A stretch of DNA of 17,974 nucleotides from contig PLKR01000281.1 in assembly GCA_003140655.1 (NCBI GenBank), forward strand, positions 8,418 through 26,391. Direction: 5' to 3'. The notes under the pieces are model-generated. The model searched no databases, had not been told where the DNA came from, and was given only the letters and a program-made list of their open reading frames with translations. This document shows, one piece after another, positions 15,010-17,974 of this stretch (positions are counted from its first letter, which is position 1; every line of letters starts with the position of its first letter). This DNA is from Acidobacteriaceae bacterium. GTDB taxonomy: Bacteria > Acidobacteriota > Terriglobia > Terriglobales > Acidobacteriaceae. The position numbers and the translations under genes are program-made.

Positions 15010-16356
15010 ATGGCTCTGCCCACATATGGAACGATGGCGGTCGATTGGGAAAACCGGGTTGACTTCGATCGCCTACGCCGCGAGCGTCTGGAGCGCGCCA
15101 AGGAACTTCTAAAGAAATCCGAGATGGGCGCTTTGCTGTGCTTCGACATGAACAATGTCCGCTACCTTACCGCGACGCACATTGGCACCTGGGCCCAGGA
15201 CAAGGCGAATCGGTTCACGCTGCTTCCGCAAAACGACGAACCGATTCTGTGGGATTTCGGATCGGCGGCGAAACACCACCAATTGCATTGTCCCTGGCTC
15301 GGAGAGCGGTCGCGCGCCGGCATCTCCATGTTGCGCGGCGCCATGACTCCGGAGATGGGGCGGGCGGAAGATGTGGCCAGAAAAATTCGCCTCGAGTTGG
15401 AAATGCGCGGCCTGCATAAAGAACCGGTGGGAATCGACATCATCGAATTACCGGTTCTCTTTGCGTTGCAGAAAGAAGGAATCAAAGTCGTCGATGGCCA
15501 GGCGCTCATGTCGGAAGCGCGCCTGATCAAGACGCGTGACGAGATCACACTGCTGAACACGTCTGCGATGATGGTCGATGCCGCGTATGACGAACTCTAT
15601 CGCGCCATGAAACCGGGTATGAGCGAAAACCAGGCGGTGGGACTGGTGAGCAAGGTGCTCTACGATCTTGGGTCCGAGTATGTGGAAGCTGTTAATGCGA
15701 TCTCGGGAGAGCGCTGCAATCCGCATCCGCATGTTTTCTCTGATCGCGTGCTCCGTCCGGGAGATCCGGTGTACTACGACATTCTGCACTCATATATGGG
15801 ATACCGCACGTGCTATTACCGCTGTTTCACCATCGGATACGCCTCGCACGCGATGAACGACGCGTATAAACGTTGCCGCGAATATCTCGATGCGGCGATT
15901 GAACTCGTGCGCCCGGGCCGTACTACGGCCGAAATTGCAGCCGTGTGGCCGAAGGCGCAGGAGTTTGGGTTCCCCAACGAAGAAGCCTGCTTTGCTCTGC
16001 AATATGGTCATGGAATTGGTCTCGCAATCTGGGAAAAGCCCGTAATCAGCCGTCTGGTCTCGCTCGATCACCCCTGCGAAATCAAGCCAGGGATGGTATT
16101 CGCGCTCGAAACTTTCTGGCCTTCGACGGATGGATGGAGCGCAGCTCGCATCGAAGAAGAAATCGTGGTCACCGAAACCGGCCACGAGATCATCACACGC
16201 TTCCCCGCCGACGAGCTTCTGGTAGCCGGCAGACACTATTTCACCGTGGATGGTCCGCTTCCTGCAATCCGGGAAGCCGAATCGAAGCCGGGCACACGCG
16301 TGCGCGAGATGATCGAAGCCAGCGCGCGGCAGGAGCGAGTTGGCGTGGGAGACTAA
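15010..16356 (+). CDS. M24-family (creatinase/Xaa-Pro aminopeptidase-fold) enzyme with altered metal site
   Basis: 448 residues. An N-terminal creatinase-like domain (about 20-165) is followed by the pita-bread M24 domain. Of the five metal ligands expected in M24 peptidases, four are seen: Asp257 (GDPVYYD), His334 (QYGHGIG), Glu367 (MVFALETFW) and Glu382 (ARIEEEIVVT). The second Asp is Cys268: GYRTCYYRCFTIG aligns without gaps to the methionine-aminopeptidase segment that holds this Asp. The substrate-binding His is likely 239 or 241 (NPHPH). The fold includes aminopeptidases, prolidases, creatinase and the DMSP lyase DddP, so the protein may be a non-peptidase hydrolase or lyase. AAGGAG lies 6 nt before the ATG. 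The gene sits between E1 beta and E2, implying a role in the same pathway. Confidence 0.82.
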   Translation: MALPTYGTMAVDWENRVDFDRLRRERLERAKELLKKSEMGALLCFDMNNVRYLTATHIGTWAQDKANRFTLLPQNDEPILWDFGSAAKHHQLHCPWLGERSRAGISMLRGAMTPEMGRAEDVARKIRLELEMRGLHKEPVGIDIIELPVLFALQKEGIKVVDGQALMSEARLIKTRDEITLLNTSAMMVDAAYDELYRAMKPGMSENQAVGLVSKVLYDLGSEYVEAVNAISGERCNPHPHVFSDRVLRPGDPVYYDILHSYMGYRTCYYRCFTIGYASHAMNDAYKRCREYLDAAIELVRPGRTTAEIAAVWPKAQEFGFPNEEACFALQYGHGIGLAIWEKPVISRLVSLDHPCEIKPGMVFALETFWPSTDGWSAARIEEEIVVTETGHEIITRFPADELLVAGRHYFTVDGPLPAIREAESKPGTRVREMIEASARQERVGVGD

Positions 16357-16385
16357 GACTGCGCGACCAACTATAGCGAACAAAT

Positions 16386-17624
16386 ATGGCGATCAGTATC
16401 GTTATGCCCGCGCTCGAAATGGCGCAAGAAACTGGCAAAGTTATTTCGTGGCTGAAAAAAGAAGGTGAGCCCGTGGTCAAGGGCGAGCCTCTGCTTGAAA
16501 TCGAAACCGACAAAGCCGTAATGGAGATTGAATCTCCCGGCGATGGAATCCTTGCCGGGGTCAAGGTGCAGGCTGGGACCGACGTGCCCGTTGGCCGAAC
16601 CATCGCATGGATCGTGCGTCCCGGAGAGGTTCCTCCGATGGATGAAATTGCTGTTGAGTCGGGAAGGAAGACGACCCCAGTTGCGGTTCCGGCCTCCGCA
16701 TTCTTAACGCCGGGTCAATCCGCAAGCTCCGCGCAGCCTGCAACTCAGTCCCTTAAGATTTCTCCAAAAGCGCGACGCCTCGCCGGAGAACGCGGAGTCA
16801 ATCTCGCCGATGTGCGCGGATCAGGCCCCGGCGGAGAAATCCTCGCTTCCGACATTCTCGCGGCTGCGGAATCCAAAGCCGCTGCGTCGTCCGCTGCGGT
16901 TGACGGCGGCAGCTCAATCTCCCGGCTGATGGCGGAGCGCACCACGCTGAGCTGGACGACCGTCCCGCATTTCTTCGTAGTCAGCGAGGTCGACTCAAGC
17001 GCCCTTAACGAGATGCGGTGGAAACTGGGGTCAAAGATTGAACAATCGTGCGGAGTGAAGCTCACGCATACCGATCTGATGGTCGCGCTGGTTGCGCGCG
17101 TTCTCCAGAAGCACCCGCGGGTAAATGCAAGTTGGGATAAACAAGGCGTTCGTACCAATGCCGAGATCAACATTGGGCTCGCGATGGCAGTAGATAATGG
17201 CGTTGTCGCGCCGGTAATTCGCAATGCCGACAAAATCGGACTCGGCGAGATCGCGATGCAGCGGCGAGGCCTGACGGAACGAGCACGCAGCGGCAAGCTG
17301 CGCCCGGCCGATCTTGCGGGCGGCACTTTCACCATCAGCAATCTTGGCATGTATGGCGTCGACGCCTTCACCGCGATCATTATCCCGCCGCAAGCCGCCA
17401 TTCTGGCGGTCGGAAGGATCGCCGACCGAGTGGTGCCGGTTGACGGCCGTCCCGGTATCCGCTCAATGATGACCTTGACGCTTTCAAGCGATCATCGTGT
17501 GGTGGATGGTGCGCGGGCAGCGGAGTTTCTGCGTGACTTGGCCGCAGCGATCAGCAATCCGCAGCAATGTTTCGACGACACCGGAGGGCTGGGTAGTGTC
17601 GTAAGAAGTTTACCCTCAAGGTGA
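16386..17624 (+). CDS. Dihydrolipoamide acyltransferase, E2 component of a 2-oxoacid dehydrogenase complex
   Basis: 412 residues in the standard order: one lipoyl domain (1-80) with lipoylated Lys43 in ETDKAVMEIES, a Pro/Ala/Ser linker, a peripheral-subunit-binding domain (about 124-160: ISPKARRLAGERGV, then GSGPGGEILASDI), a second linker and the catalytic domain (from about 178). His370 and Asp374 of DHRVVDG are the catalytic pair. It takes the acyl group from E1 and transfers it to CoA; reoxidation of the lipoyl group needs E3, which is not in this window. The start reads MAISIVMPALEM, the usual lipoyl-domain opening. It follows the M24 gene by 29 nt, has no strong ribosome site of its own, and is the last intact gene of the operon. 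Confidence 0.9.
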   Translation: MAISIVMPALEMAQETGKVISWLKKEGEPVVKGEPLLEIETDKAVMEIESPGDGILAGVKVQAGTDVPVGRTIAWIVRPGEVPPMDEIAVESGRKTTPVAVPASAFLTPGQSASSAQPATQSLKISPKARRLAGERGVNLADVRGSGPGGEILASDILAAAESKAAASSAAVDGGSSISRLMAERTTLSWTTVPHFFVVSEVDSSALNEMRWKLGSKIEQSCGVKLTHTDLMVALVARVLQKHPRVNASWDKQGVRTNAEINIGLAMAVDNGVVAPVIRNADKIGLGEIAMQRRGLTERARSGKLRPADLAGGTFTISNLGMYGVDAFTAIIIPPQAAILAVGRIADRVVPVDGRPGIRSMMTLTLSSDHRVVDGARAAEFLRDLAAAISNPQQCFDDTGGLGSVVRSLPSR

Positions 17625-17699
17625 TCCGCCATCACTCTAACCTGCGATTCGACTCACAGTCCCGAAGTCTGGTACCGCAAACCAACAAAGCCAACCGGT

Positions 17700-17925
17700 A
17701 TTCATATCCGGCCTGCGCGTTTCCGATCTCGCGGGGATCCCGAGGTTCGGAACAGCTATCGTTCATGGCTTGACGCCGCGGGAACCCCGATTGCCGTACG
17801 ACAGAAGCTCATGCGGCATTCGGATATTCGCACGACGCTCAACGTGTACGGGGACGTTGGTCACTGACGAGATGGCCGAGGCAAACTCGAAGGTGGCCAG
17901 GATGGCCCTTTCGCGGACCAACTGA
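17700..17925 (+). pseudogene. Tyrosine recombinase (phage-type integrase), degraded C-terminal remnant
   Basis: One frame starting at 17700 reads HIRPA, then SYRSWLDAAGTPIAVRQKLM and RHSDIRTTLNVYGDV, the C-terminal catalytic part of an integrase including the active-site Tyr of VYGD (TAC 17847-17849). After GDV the frame stops at 17865-17867. Shifting by one base at about 17859 restores VTDEMAEANSKVARMALSRT with a stop at 17923-17925, as expected of the family. The RHTYRSW-type motif reads RNSYRSW, and the stretch between HIRPA and it is shorter than normal. No N-terminal or core-binding domain is seen between E2 and this piece. It is a dead relic of an integrated element, next to a tRNA-like end. 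Confidence 0.8.
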
Positions 17926-17944
17926 TTTCGTAGTGATTTCGTGG
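17923..17944 (+). repeat. 11-bp tandem repeat between integrase remnant and tRNA end
   Basis: TGATTTCGTAG (17923-17933) is followed directly by TGATTTCGTGG (17934-17944), a 10/11 match. The first unit contains the integrase stop codon. It lies about 20 bp from the tRNA-like end, where recombinase arm-binding sites are often found. Confidence 0.5.
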
Positions 17945-17964
17945 TCTGTAACTGATTGAAAATA

Positions 17965-17974
17965 TGGCGGAGAG
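17965..17974 (-). tRNA. 3' end of a tRNA gene, probably tRNA-Ser (cut by the window)
   Basis: The last ten bases read TGGCGGAGAG; on the minus strand this is CTCTCCGCCA, the 3' acceptor strand, discriminator G and encoded CCA of many bacterial tRNA-Ser genes. Only ten bases are available, so identity rests on this match and on the neighbouring integrase relic, since such integrases commonly insert at tRNA 3' ends. Confidence 0.5.

Noticed and set aside
15010..16356. Calling the M24 protein a DMSP lyase (DddP)
   Set aside because: It shares the fold and general layout, but the DddP metal segment FDTD is YYDIL here and the second Asp is Cys; similarity is too general to name this activity.
17621..17635. 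GTGAT-CCGCC-ATCAC stem at the end of E2 as a terminator
   Set aside because: The stem is only 5 bp, overlaps the stop codon and is not followed by a T-run.

Overview
The window (about 18 kb, high GC) looks like the chromosome of a soil-type Acidobacteriota. The main clue is a 1,200-residue outer-membrane receptor with an N-terminal carboxypeptidase-regulatory-like domain, typical of the Oar-like TonB receptors expanded in that phylum. A secreted YncE-type propeller paired with a beta-barrel protein and GCCGGC-hairpin intergenic repeats fit this. The assignment rests on protein style, not on a marker gene.

Layout. 1-345: 3' end of a SAM methyltransferase. 550-1008 (minus): secreted small cupin with an operator-like inverted repeat over its promoter. 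1243-3097 (plus): secreted YncE-like propeller and a beta-barrel outer-membrane protein, 1 nt apart. 9600 to 3307 (minus): TonB-dependent receptor, exported alpha/beta hydrolase and DctA-type carboxylate symporter, probably one operon. 9828-17624 (plus): aldehyde dehydrogenase, GntR/FCD regulator, beta-hydroxyacid dehydrogenase, 2-oxoacid dehydrogenase E1 alpha and E1 beta, an M24-fold enzyme and E2. 17700-17925: frameshifted remnant of a tyrosine recombinase next to what looks like the 3' end of a tRNA-Ser gene, where the window stops.

How the genes may work together. The two long operons diverge from a 227-bp spacer. It holds interleaved sigma70-like promoters for both directions and an 11-bp palindrome, TGGTCGGACCA, of the kind bound by FadR-type (FCD) GntR regulators. 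The palindrome is centred on the predicted start of the rightward transcript, and that operon encodes exactly such a regulator. I infer one ligand-responsive uptake-and-catabolism locus: the receptor imports a substrate, the exported hydrolase cleaves it, the symporter takes up a carboxylate, and the rightward enzymes oxidise hydroxy-acid, semialdehyde and 2-oxoacid intermediates to an acyl-CoA. The substrate cannot be read from the sequence.

Two enzymes depart from their families at metal or cofactor positions. E1 alpha has GEG in place of the thiamine-diphosphate GDG motif. The M24 protein has Cys where the second metal-binding Asp belongs, and its gene lies between E1 beta and E2. No E3 (dihydrolipoamide dehydrogenase) gene is present in the window.
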